From assembly GCF_035946055.1 (NCBI RefSeq), contig NZ_CP108364.1:620001-684000 (forward strand): a DNA stretch of 64,000 bases. Direction: 5' to 3'. Both the position numbers and the translations under genes were made by a program. Shown here piece by piece: positions 42,502-50,387 of this stretch (its first letter is position 1; every line of letters starts with the position of its first letter). The notes below the pieces were generated by a model that saw nothing but the letters and a program-made list of their open reading frames with translations, did not search any database and was not told the origin of the DNA. The stretch comes from Streptomyces sp. NBC_01341 (GTDB taxonomy: Bacteria; Actinomycetota; Actinomycetes; Streptomycetales; Streptomycetaceae).

Positions 42502-43743
42502 ATGGCCAAGACCGTCATCGTCGTCGTCGACGGATTCGGCGTCGGCGCGATGCCCGACGCGGGCTCGCTGCGCCCCGGCGACCTCGCCGCCGACACCTGC
42601 GGGCACGTGCTCGACCACGCGCGCACCGCGCTGGGCCGGCCGTTGCGGCTGCCGGTTCTCGGTGCGCTGGGGCTCGGGCTGGTCCACCCTCACCCGGATC
42701 TGGCGCGCCGCACACACCTGCCGGTGGCCGCGGGCAGGGCCGCGCTCGGCTACCCAGGGGCCGACACCTTCGCGGGCCACCAGACCATGATGGGTGCCGA
42801 CTTCAGCAGGGTGACGGTGGCACGGCTCGCCGACCACATCGACGAGGTGGCGGGCGCGCTCACCGCGGCGGGACACCGGACCGAACGGCTGGAAGGACAG
42901 CCGCTGCTCGTCGTCGACGGTGTGGTCCTGGTCCACGACAACCTGGAGGCCGACCCCGGGATCAACTGGAACGCCTCCGGCCGTCTCGACGACCTCGCCT
43001 TCGACGGGCCCGCCGGCATCCTCGCCGTCGCGCGCACGGTGCGGGCCGTCGCACCCGTTGCCCGGGTCATCGCGGTCGGCGGACACGCGGACGGCCCACT
43101 CCCCTCGTACGTCCGTCCGGGAGACGGGGGGACGGTCGGTCTGGACACCCCCGCGACGGGCTTCTACCGCAACTCCGGCCTCCAGGTGCGGCATCTGGGC
43201 GCCCCCCTCGACCACACCCGCCAGCTCCCCGAACTGGCCGCGCGCGCCGGCATTCCGGTCACCCTGGTCGGGAAGGCCGCGGACATCCTGGTGTGCGATC
43301 CGGCACTGCGTCACCCGGCGGTGGAGACGGCCGACGTCCTGGCGCACACTCTGGACGCCGTACGCGCGGGGGGCGACGCGCTCGTGGTGGCCAACGTCCA
43401 GGAGACCGACCTCGCGGGGCACCAGCAGGACACCGGGCGCTACGGGCGTCTGCTGGAACAGGTCGATGCCGGGCTCGCCGCCCTCGTCGCGCTGCTCGCC
43501 GAGCCGGGCGACCGGCTGATCGTGACCGGCGACCACGGCAACGACCCGACGATCGGCCACTCCCACCACACCCGGGAGTACGTCCCCGTGCTCATCCACC
43601 GGCCGGGGGCGGACGGGGTCGAACTGCTGCCGGACGCGGACAGCCTGGCGGACGTCGGCGCGACGGCCGCCGTGTCGCTGGCCCTGGACCCCGGCGGCCT
43701 GGCGGGGGGAACCCCTCTCCGCACCGGCCGACGCGCGGCCTGA
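42502..43743 (+). CDS. yhfW: YhfW-like phosphopentomutase-family metalloenzyme
   Basis: 413 aa, ATG start with AAGGAG ribosome-binding site. Alkaline-phosphatase superfamily: Asp10 in VIVVVDGFGVGAMPDAG, ADTFAGHQTMMG with the phosphorylatable Thr region, VQETDLAGHQQD and the distal metal cluster TGDHGNDPTIGHSHHTREYV. The pattern matches phosphopentomutase (DeoB) with the YhfW variant N-terminal region. Likely moves or removes a phosphate in the yhf pathway. Last gene of the operon. Confidence 0.85.
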   Translation: MAKTVIVVVDGFGVGAMPDAGSLRPGDLAADTCGHVLDHARTALGRPLRLPVLGALGLGLVHPHPDLARRTHLPVAAGRAALGYPGADTFAGHQTMMGADFSRVTVARLADHIDEVAGALTAAGHRTERLEGQPLLVVDGVVLVHDNLEADPGINWNASGRLDDLAFDGPAGILAVARTVRAVAPVARVIAVGGHADGPLPSYVRPGDGGTVGLDTPATGFYRNSGLQVRHLGAPLDHTRQLPELAARAGIPVTLVGKAADILVCDPALRHPAVETADVLAHTLDAVRAGGDALVVANVQETDLAGHQQDTGRYGRLLEQVDAGLAALVALLAEPGDRLIVTGDHGNDPTIGHSHHTREYVPVLIHRPGADGVELLPDADSLADVGATAAVSLALDPGGLAGGTPLRTGRRAA

Positions 43744-43816
43744 GAGCCGGGCCCCACCGCCGCGCGACGCCGCTCGCCCGGTCGGCGGCGCCCCGGGACC
43801 GTCGTCGCGCGACGGC

Positions 43817-45088
43817 CTACTGCCGGCCCCTGCCCCGGTACACGTCGAGGTCCGCGTCGAGTTCGACCGCCAGCACCGTCGCGTGCGGGTCCACCTGGCC
43901 GCCGGTGGGCGCGTCGATCCAGAGCACTCCGGGCACGTGGCCGAGTCCTCCCGTCACCCGGTGCGCGAGCACGTCACCGTTGCCCAGCACGGTCACGCGT
44001 TTCACCGGCGTGCTCAGGCCACGGACCGAGACGGTCTCGTGCGGGGTGCCGAAGCAGACCAGGTACAGCGTCCGGCCGTCGGCGGACAGGGTGCTCGGGC
44101 CGTAGTGGTGGCCCGGCGGCAGGCCCGCCACCGTTCCGTGGACCGCCTCGGCGTGCCGGGTGATCCATGTCCCGAGCCCGAGCAGCCGGTCTGCCTGCGC
44201 CTGCGGGATCGTGCCGTCCTCCCTGGGGCCGACGGCAAGCAGCAGGTTGCCTCCCATCCCGATCGTCTCCGTGAAGCAGCGGACCAGCTGGCCGACCGAC
44301 TTGTGGTTGTCGTCGGTGTGCTGGTGTCCCCAGGAGTCGTTGACCGTCAGGCACAGTTCCCACGGTCCTTCCGGGGGCTCGACGGGCAGGCCCTGTTCCG
44401 GTGTCGCGTAGTCGCCGTGACCGGTCAGCCGGGCGTTCAGGACGGTCTCCGGCAGCAGGGAGACCACGTCCCGCGCCAACGCGTCCATCTGCCACTGCTC
44501 CTCGGAACGCTCCCACTCGCCGTCGAACCAGAGCAGGTCGGGGCGGAAGAGTTCGGCGACCTCACGGACCTGGGCGGCGCGGAAGTCGAGGTAGCGGTCC
44601 CAGCGCGCCGGGTCCTCCCGGCCCTCCGGCGGCGTGCTGAACCGGGAGTCGTTGACGGGCACCTCCTGCGGCGCGGGGTGCCGGACCGTGGCGTAATCGG
44701 GGTGGGACCAGTCGGAGTGGGAGAAGTAGAGGCCCACTTTGAGTCCGCGTTCGCGGAGGGCGTCCGCGTACCCGGCGACCAGGTCGCGGCCGGCGGGTGT
44801 GCGCCGGACCACCGAGAGATCCGAGTGGCGGGTGTCGAAGAGCGCCACGCCGTCGTGGTGCTTGGCCGTGAGCACCGCGTACCCGGCACCGGCGCGCGCG
44901 AAGAGTTCGGCCCACGCGTGCGGGTCGTACCGCGAGGCCGTGAATCCGTGCAACTGGTTCATGTACTGCTCGTGGGTGACCGTCCCGTCGTAGAAGGCCC
45001 AGGACTCCGCCACCCCGTCCACGGCGTAGATCCCCCAGTGCACGAAGATCCCCAGCCTGGCTTCGCCGAACCACTTCTGCATGGCCAT
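43817..45088 (-). CDS. Alpha-L-fucosidase (GH29)
   Basis: 423 aa from the ATG at 45088 (GGAGGG ribosome-binding site); upstream codons lack bias. GH29 barrel: KWFGEARLGIFVHWGIYAVD at the start, AVLTAKHHDGVALF, and nucleophile-bearing LLWFDGEW (Asp in the middle). The C-terminal part is a small beta domain. No signal peptide, so an intracellular enzyme acting on imported fucosyl oligosaccharides is expected. Divergent from an AraC regulator. Confidence 0.92.
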   Translation of the reverse strand: MAMQKWFGEARLGIFVHWGIYAVDGVAESWAFYDGTVTHEQYMNQLHGFTASRYDPHAWAELFARAGAGYAVLTAKHHDGVALFDTRHSDLSVVRRTPAGRDLVAGYADALRERGLKVGLYFSHSDWSHPDYATVRHPAPQEVPVNDSRFSTPPEGREDPARWDRYLDFRAAQVREVAELFRPDLLWFDGEWERSEEQWQMDALARDVVSLLPETVLNARLTGHGDYATPEQGLPVEPPEGPWELCLTVNDSWGHQHTDDNHKSVGQLVRCFTETIGMGGNLLLAVGPREDGTIPQAQADRLLGLGTWITRHAEAVHGTVAGLPPGHHYGPSTLSADGRTLYLVCFGTPHETVSVRGLSTPVKRVTVLGNGDVLAHRVTGGLGHVPGVLWIDAPTGGQVDPHATVLAVELDADLDVYRGRGRQ

Positions 45089-45216
45089 CGGGCACGTCCC
45101 TCCGTCCGGCGCCGGCGGACGTCGTGCGTCCGCTTGTCCCGCCCCGCCGCTCACGCTAGGAGCCGTGGGCCCTGCGCCGCGTGGGCCTCCGTCACCACTG
45201 CTGGTAAATTCTCACC

Positions 45217-46005
45217 GTGCCGTCGATCCGTCTGGACCAGCCGCCCGAGGTCGCCGCCGTAGGGGTCGGTGTGCACGGCACGGCCTCCGCGCGCGACGTG
45301 TTCCGGCTACCCGGTCTGTGGCAGCTCCATCTGTACGGATACGCAGGCCGGTTGACCGTGGACGGTGAGGTCCACGCCATCAGACCGGGTCACGTGAGTC
45401 TCGTGCCGCCGGACACGTCCGTCGAGTTCCGCTATGCCGGGCGTTCGGAGCACCTCTTCGCCCACCTGTCGCTCCCGGGGGCGGGCGAGCCCAGGCAGGT
45501 GCCGGTGATGCAGGACGCGGGCGCTCACGCCACCGCGCTGTCGGAACTCCTGCGCCGGGCCGCCGCGGCCGCGGCGGCCGTCGAGCCCGCTCAGGCCTCG
45601 GCCGAGATCTGGGCGGCGTTGTGGCGGGTGGTCCGGCTGCCACCGGTCGTACGACAGGTCGTTCCTCATCCCGCGGTCACCGCCGCCGTCGCCTACATGG
45701 AGACGCGTCTGGCCCAGCCGTTGACCGTCCCCGAGATCGCCAGGGCCGCCGGTGTGTCGCACAACCACCTCACCAGGCTCTTCAGGGCGGAGCGGGGCGA
45801 CACGCTCGTCGCCTACATCAGGCGCCGGAGGCTGGAGCGAGCCGGCCATCTGCTCCGGGAGTCCACCCTCTCCATCCCGGCGGTCGCCGCTTCGGTGGGC
45901 ATCCCGGACCTCCAGGCATTCAACAAGGTGTGCCGCCGCGAACTCGGCGCATCGCCGCGGGCCGTGCGGGCGGGATGGAGCCGAGGCGGAGCGGCGGCCG
46001 GATGA
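45217..46005 (+). CDS. AraC-family transcriptional regulator
   Basis: 262 aa, GTG start at 45217; a TAAATT box 7 bp upstream suggests a leaderless transcript. N-terminal cupin-like sensor (about 10-100, LYGYAGRLTVDGEVHAIRPG). C-terminal double HTH (about 160-258) with LTVPEIARAAGVSHNHLTRL and the second AFNKVCRRELGASPRAVRAG. The divergent alpha-L-fucosidase gene is the likely target, making sugar-responsive control probable. Confidence 0.9.
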   Translation: MPSIRLDQPPEVAAVGVGVHGTASARDVFRLPGLWQLHLYGYAGRLTVDGEVHAIRPGHVSLVPPDTSVEFRYAGRSEHLFAHLSLPGAGEPRQVPVMQDAGAHATALSELLRRAAAAAAAVEPAQASAEIWAALWRVVRLPPVVRQVVPHPAVTAAVAYMETRLAQPLTVPEIARAAGVSHNHLTRLFRAERGDTLVAYIRRRRLERAGHLLRESTLSIPAVAASVGIPDLQAFNKVCRRELGASPRAVRAGWSRGGAAAG

Positions 46006-46079
46006 CTTCGGGGGCAGCGGCCGCCGAGGTCTCCCCTCGTCAGAAAGTGGCGGAGTCAGGGCTTTTGGCTCGGTTCGGG

Positions 46080-46104
46080 GTGTGAGCCGCACGGACCCGG
46101 GTAG
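46080..46104 (+). promoter_or_regulatory. Candidate SigB-type promoter before the sigma gene
   Basis: GTGT (46080-46083), 15 bp, then GGGTAG (46099-46104). This fits the GNNT-N14-16-GGGTAY consensus recorded for Streptomyces SigB-like sigma factors, apart from the last base. It lies 57 bp upstream of the sigma-factor ATG, suggesting autoregulation. Confidence 0.45.
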
Positions 46105-46160
46105 GCGAACTCTGCGCGTGCGGGTTCGCAGACGCTGCCGGCCGAAGGAGTACGACCACC

Positions 46161-47027
46161 ATGTCGACATCCATACAGGCACCGATGGCGAAGAGCGGTG
46201 TACCGACGGCACTCCCGGAGATCCCCGATCCGCGGAAGGTCGCCCCGAAGGACGCCCGCGCGTTGAACAGGCTGTTCTTCGACCGGCTGCAGGCCCTCGA
46301 CGAGGGCACGGCCGAGTATCAGTACGCCCGCAACACCCTGATCGAGATGAACCTCTCGCTGGTCCAGTTCGCCGCCGGCCGCTACCGCAATCGCGGCGAC
46401 GGCCAGATGGAGGACATCCTGCAGGTCGGGACCATCGGCCTGATCAAGGCCATCGACCGCTTCGAACTCGCCCGCGAAGTGGAGTTCACCTCCTTCGCCA
46501 TTCCCTACATCGTCGGTGAGATCAAACGCTTCTTCCGCGACACCACGTGGTCGGTCCACGTGCCGAGGCGGCTGCAGGAGCTGCGCGTCACCTTGGCCAA
46601 GGCCAAGGAGCACCTCGCCACCGCCCTCGACCGGGACGCCACCGTGGGCGAACTGGCGGAGCACCTCGCCATCAGCGAGGAAGAGGTCATCGAGGGGCTC
46701 GTCGCGTCGAACGGCTACACCGCGGGCTCGCTCGACCTGCCCGTCGACGGCACCGAGAACGACAGCGCCGGAGCAGCGAGCCGTACCCAGAGCGACCTCA
46801 CCGGCGACTGCGACCCCGGCATGGAACTGGTCGACAACCTCCAGAGCCTCGCGCCCCTGCTGGAGACGCTGGACAAACGCGAGCGCGCGATCGTCGGCAT
46901 GCGCTTCGGCCAGGAGATGACACAGGCCCAGATCGGCGAACATCTCGGGCTCTCCCAGATGCACGTCTCCCGGCTGCTCAGCCGTATCGTGGCGAAGCTG
47001 CGCGAGGGCATGCTGACGGAGGACTGA
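46161..47027 (+). CDS. SigB/SigF/SigG-family RNA polymerase sigma factor
   Basis: 288 aa, ATG start with a GAAGGAG ribosome-binding site. Region 2 (about 55-125): NLSLVQFAAGRYRNRGDGQM, DILQVGTIGLIKAIDRFELA and FTSFAIPYIVGEIKRFFRD. Region 3 about 128-195, region 4 about 230-285 with MTQAQIGEHLGLSQMHVSRL. The order and length match stress-response SigB-type factors (SigB, SigF, SigN). Such sigma factors usually depend on anti-sigma/anti-anti-sigma partners; none is adjacent, so control may be by its own promoter. Confidence 0.93.
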   Translation: MSTSIQAPMAKSGVPTALPEIPDPRKVAPKDARALNRLFFDRLQALDEGTAEYQYARNTLIEMNLSLVQFAAGRYRNRGDGQMEDILQVGTIGLIKAIDRFELAREVEFTSFAIPYIVGEIKRFFRDTTWSVHVPRRLQELRVTLAKAKEHLATALDRDATVGELAEHLAISEEEVIEGLVASNGYTAGSLDLPVDGTENDSAGAASRTQSDLTGDCDPGMELVDNLQSLAPLLETLDKRERAIVGMRFGQEMTQAQIGEHLGLSQMHVSRLLSRIVAKLREGMLTED

Positions 47028-47072
47028 GCACCGCGTAACCGGGGGACGTGCCCGGGGCCACGGCGGAGGCGG

Positions 47073-47867
47073 TCACGCCTTGTCGACTCCGGTGCAGTAC
47101 GCGATGGTCGCGTCGTCCGCCGTCACCCCACGGCGCGACTCCGCCTGCCGGACCCTCCGGACGATGTCGTCAGGGCCTCGTGACGCCAGGGTGGCCAGGA
47201 CCTCCGGCCAGCCGGCGAGCCGGAAAGGGTCTACGACCCGGGCCGCACCGTTGCTGAGCAGGGCGACGCCGGTGACCTCGGAGACCGGACGGCTCCCGGT
47301 GATCGCCTGGTCCGCCGCCCGGGGGTCGTCCTTGGCCACCCAGAACCCCCCGTGCCGGTTCCGGTGGGCGCGCATGTCGCGGAGCAGCCGGCGGTACTCC
47401 TCGCCGTCGTCCGGGAGGGCTTCGAGCGCGGACCGGTAAGGGCGGCAGACGGCTTCCTCCCGAGGGTCCGACACCACGACCGGCGTGCCGTCCGGCACGT
47501 CGAGCACGAGGACCGCGTCGCCCAGAACCAGGTGGTCGACGTATCCGCCGGACGTGCGCACGACGGCCACGGCTGCCGACGGAGCGATGGGATCGGCGAC
47601 GTCGCAGGTGTCCCGGTGTGCTTCCGTCACCCGTTCGATGGCCTCCGCGAGAAGTGCGGCGAGGCTGCGCCCGGGGGCGAGGGGCAGAAGACCGAGGAGG
47701 CTGCCTCCCAGGCGCCCGGCGTACCAGGCCACTCCATGACGGCAGACGGCTTCGGTGCCCGGGATGCCGGCTCCGTCGATCAGCACCGCCGCCCCCGGCA
47801 CGGCGCCGATGAAGTCCTCGTTCACGCGCCCCGGCCGGGCCGGTACGGACGTCATGGTCACCCGCAT
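47073..47867 (-). CDS. PP2C-like phosphatase-domain protein
   Basis: 264 aa from the ATG at 47867 (AGAGAGG ribosome-binding site). A PP2C-like fold is suggested by NEDFIGAVPGAAVLIDGAG (metal site), LLSNGAARVVDPF and the terminal ADDATIAYC. Compared with standard PP2C the metal-binding signature is weakened and the domain is shorter, so activity is uncertain. It is convergent with the sigma factor and 125 bp downstream of the MerR gene on the same strand; a regulatory partnership with either is possible. Confidence 0.75.
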   Translation of the reverse strand: MRVTMTSVPARPGRVNEDFIGAVPGAAVLIDGAGIPGTEAVCRHGVAWYAGRLGGSLLGLLPLAPGRSLAALLAEAIERVTEAHRDTCDVADPIAPSAAVAVVRTSGGYVDHLVLGDAVLVLDVPDGTPVVVSDPREEAVCRPYRSALEALPDDGEEYRRLLRDMRAHRNRHGGFWVAKDDPRAADQAITGSRPVSEVTGVALLSNGAARVVDPFRLAGWPEVLATLASRGPDDIVRRVRQAESRRGVTADDATIAYCTGVDKA

Positions 47868-47992
47868 GCCTGCCACCTCTCTCTTCCGGCCGTCCCGACG
47901 GCGGCACCCGAACCCCGTCGATGCGGCGCGATCACCGTAGCCGTCCCGCGGCGCCCGCTTCGGTCCCGGGGCAGCGGCGACGCCGGGGGCGC

Positions 47993-49018
47993 TCATCGGC
48001 GCGCGACGTCCTCCACGGCGGCGACGGCCTCCGCCAGGCCGTGCGGGTGCGGCAGTCCTGGCACGGACCGGCCCGCCCAGCCCGGTCCGAGGGTCAGGAC
48101 CACGGGCTTCCTGCGGGCCCCGCGCACCCCCCACTCCATCGCGGCCACGTGCTGCGCCAGGGGGCCGCTCGCCGTGCCGCGCGACTGGGCCCACAGGCCG
48201 ACAGCCGCCGGCCCCGTCCTGCGCACCGCGCTGACCAAGGACTCCGCCGGCAGGGCGCCTCCGAACATACGGACCGGGAGGCCCCGTTCGGCGAGTGCGG
48301 CGACCAGGACCTCCAGCGGCAGGGTGTGATGCTCCCCCGGCACACAGGCCAGGACGGTGACCGCCCCGTCGCGGCCGCCGGCCGTGGGCGGGGCGTGGCG
48401 CCGCAGCACGCCGGAGATGTGCCAGGACAGGAAGTGCTCGACCTCGACGTACCTCTCGCCCGAACCCTCCCACTTGCTGCCGGCCGCCTGCAGTGCCGGC
48501 ATGATCACCTCGGACCATGCCGTGACCAGGCCGTGCTCCTCGATCGCGACCGCCATGAGGTCGTCCAGAGCGGCGGGGTCCAGGCGCAGCGCGGCGCGGG
48601 CGACGCCTCTGCACTCGCGCCGCACGTCGCCCAGCCGAAGGCCGCTGCCCGCTTTGCTGCGGCCTCGGTGCGGGGGTGCCGTCGAGGGGCCGGTCGCCTT
48701 TGCCGCGCCACCCACCTGGTCAGGGGGCGGCGGATCCGGCGACGCTTCTCCGCGCGCCTGGCGGGCGGCTTCGGCCGGGGGCACCCCGGTGGCCGCGAGG
48801 GCGCACATCCGCTCCAACCGGGCCACGTCGACGGAGGTCCAGCGGCGATGCCTGCCGTCGGTGTGTCCAGGAGGCCCGAGGCCGTAGCGGCGGTCCCATG
48901 AACGGACGGTGGTCGGTGCCACTCCGAGCCGCCGTGCCACCTCGCCCGTGGACAGACCACCGCTTTCCCGCGGTTCCCGGAGGGGACCGCGAGCCGCGTC
49001 GTTCGCGTGGCCGCTCAC
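47993..49018 (-). CDS. MerR-family regulator with B12-binding domain (CarH/LitR-like)
   Basis: 341 aa from the GTG at 49018; an upstream frame adds 30 residues without ribosome-binding site. MerR-type HTH at about 22-90 (LSTGEVARRLGVAPTTVRSW and RHRRWTSVDVARLERM), a Pro/Ala-rich linker, then a helical capping domain (WHISGVLRRH; KW-x10-EH) and a Rossmann cobalamin domain with VLACVPGEHHTLPLEVLVAA (E-x-H-x-x-P in place of D-x-H-x-x-G). CarH/LitR relatives are adenosylcobalamin light sensors. Divergence from the canonical ligand motif leaves cobalamin use open. Adjacent direct repeats suggest autorepression. Confidence 0.8.
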   Translation of the reverse strand: MSGHANDAARGPLREPRESGGLSTGEVARRLGVAPTTVRSWDRRYGLGPPGHTDGRHRRWTSVDVARLERMCALAATGVPPAEAARQARGEASPDPPPPDQVGGAAKATGPSTAPPHRGRSKAGSGLRLGDVRRECRGVARAALRLDPAALDDLMAVAIEEHGLVTAWSEVIMPALQAAGSKWEGSGERYVEVEHFLSWHISGVLRRHAPPTAGGRDGAVTVLACVPGEHHTLPLEVLVAALAERGLPVRMFGGALPAESLVSAVRRTGPAAVGLWAQSRGTASGPLAQHVAAMEWGVRGARRKPVVLTLGPGWAGRSVPGLPHPHGLAEAVAAVEDVARR

Positions 49019-49029
49019 ACCGCCAGGAT

Positions 49030-49048
49030 ACGACGCACAAACGACGCA
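49030..49048. repeat. Two 8-bp direct repeats with 11-bp period
   Basis: ACGACGCA occurs at 49030-49037 and 49041-49048, 12 bp upstream of the MerR-B12 regulator start. CarH-type proteins bind head-to-tail 11-bp repeats. The repeats lie within the likely promoter of that gene. Confidence 0.5.
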
Positions 49049-49337
49049 TGTTGTTCGCGTCGCTTCGCCTCCCGACACTGGGAAACACGAGATGCCTGCC
49101 GCACACACAGCGCGGGAACAGCGGACACGGCGCCGCCATGCGCCGTCCGCGGTGACGTGACCGGCTTACGGACGCACCGATCGACGGGCGCCCGGACAGG
49201 GCGGTCACACACAACTCCCGGCCCGGGCGCAGCCGTCGTCGACGGCACGGCCTCCATCGGTGTACGGCGGCACCCGAGACCGACGCAGGAACGCGACTCC
49301 GCAACCGGCGGACTGTCCGACCGAAGGAATGATCCCC
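49049..49337. other. Gene-free region between MerR and DUF4397 genes
   Basis: About 290 bp without a reading frame of good coding bias. It should contain the divergent promoters for the MerR regulator and the DUF4397 protein. Nothing else was recognised. Confidence 0.4.
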
Positions 49338-50183
49338 ATGACCACCCGGACCCCCCTCGCCATAGCCGCAGCGGCCATCGGCGCCGGAGCCCTGACCCTG
49401 GGCCTCACCGCGCCCGCCGTGGCGTCCTCCGGCACTCAGAACGCGGACAAGGCCATGGTGTCCGTGTTCCACGGCGTGCCCGGCATGACCGTCGACGTGT
49501 ACGCCAACGGCGACCGGCTGCTCGGTGACTTCAAACCCGGCACGGTGACCGAACCACAGGCGCTCGACCCGGGTACGTACGACATCCAGGTGTTCAAGGC
49601 AGGACAGGGACCCGACGGCACACCGGCGATCGAGAAGAAGATCAAGGTGCCGGCGGACGCGAACGCGACGATCGCCGCGCACTTGTCCGCGAACGGCAAG
49701 CCCGAACTGACCGCGTTCGTCAACGACGTCTCGAAGGTCGACGACGGGAAGGCCCGGCTGACAGTACGTCATGTCGCCGCCGCACCTGCCGTCGATGTGC
49801 GGGCGGGCGGCCAGCCGGTCTTCACGGGACTGGTGAATCCGGACGAGATGACGACCGAGGTCGATGCGGGGAAGATCAGCACCGACGTCACGCTCGCCGG
49901 GACCGACACCGTGGCCATCGGCCCCGCCGACCTGAACCTCAAGGAAGGCACCAGCAACGTCGTCTACGCCTGGGGCAGCGCCGACGCCAAGAACCTGGCG
50001 CTGAAGACCCAGACGTTCAGCACCGCGGAATCCACACCGGCGGCCGTGCAAGCGGGTGGCAGTGGTGCCGCCGCGGCCGGCCCGAACTCCCCCGGCGACT
50101 GGCAGGCCTGGGCCGCTGCCGCCGGGGTGGTGACCCTGACCGGCGTGCTGGTGGCGCACAGGTACGCCGGCCGACGTGGCTGA
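49338..50183 (+). CDS. Secreted DUF4397-domain protein with C-terminal membrane anchor
   Basis: 281 aa from the ATG at 49338 with CCGAAGGAATG ribosome-binding region. Sec signal (about 1-30, LAIAAAAIGAGALTLGLTAP ending at VASS). DUF4397 repeats: VSVFHGVPGMTVDVYANGDR and ARLTVRHVAAAPAVDVRAGG (two units). The C-terminus has AWAAAAGVVTLTGVLVAHRY then YAGRRG, a hydrophobic anchor with basic tail. Expected to be cell-surface associated. Role unknown. Confidence 0.82.
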   Translation: MTTRTPLAIAAAAIGAGALTLGLTAPAVASSGTQNADKAMVSVFHGVPGMTVDVYANGDRLLGDFKPGTVTEPQALDPGTYDIQVFKAGQGPDGTPAIEKKIKVPADANATIAAHLSANGKPELTAFVNDVSKVDDGKARLTVRHVAAAPAVDVRAGGQPVFTGLVNPDEMTTEVDAGKISTDVTLAGTDTVAIGPADLNLKEGTSNVVYAWGSADAKNLALKTQTFSTAESTPAAVQAGGSGAAAAGPNSPGDWQAWAAAAGVVTLTGVLVAHRYAGRRG

Positions 50184-50234
50184 CGTGGCAGATCCGGCGC
50201 CCGCGTGCCATGTCACGCGACGGCCCACCGGCCT

Positions 50235-50280
50235 GCGGGGAGCACGGCGTCCTGACGCGGGTGCTCCCCGCCCCTCTTTT
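50235..50280. terminator. Terminator after the DUF4397 gene
   Basis: Eleven-base arms GCGGGGAGCAC (50235-50245) and 50261-50271 followed by CCCTCTTTT. Placed 52 bp past the stop; hairpin plus T-run is a textbook intrinsic terminator, unusual for this GC content. Confidence 0.85.
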
Positions 50281-50387
50281 GTCACTGCTCTGCCACAGAA
50301 CGCGGGCCGGGCGGCAACCTCCGCCGCGCGCCGCGCATCCAACCAGTGCCCGGCGGACCCGCCACCGACCAGCACCAGGGAGCAGAC

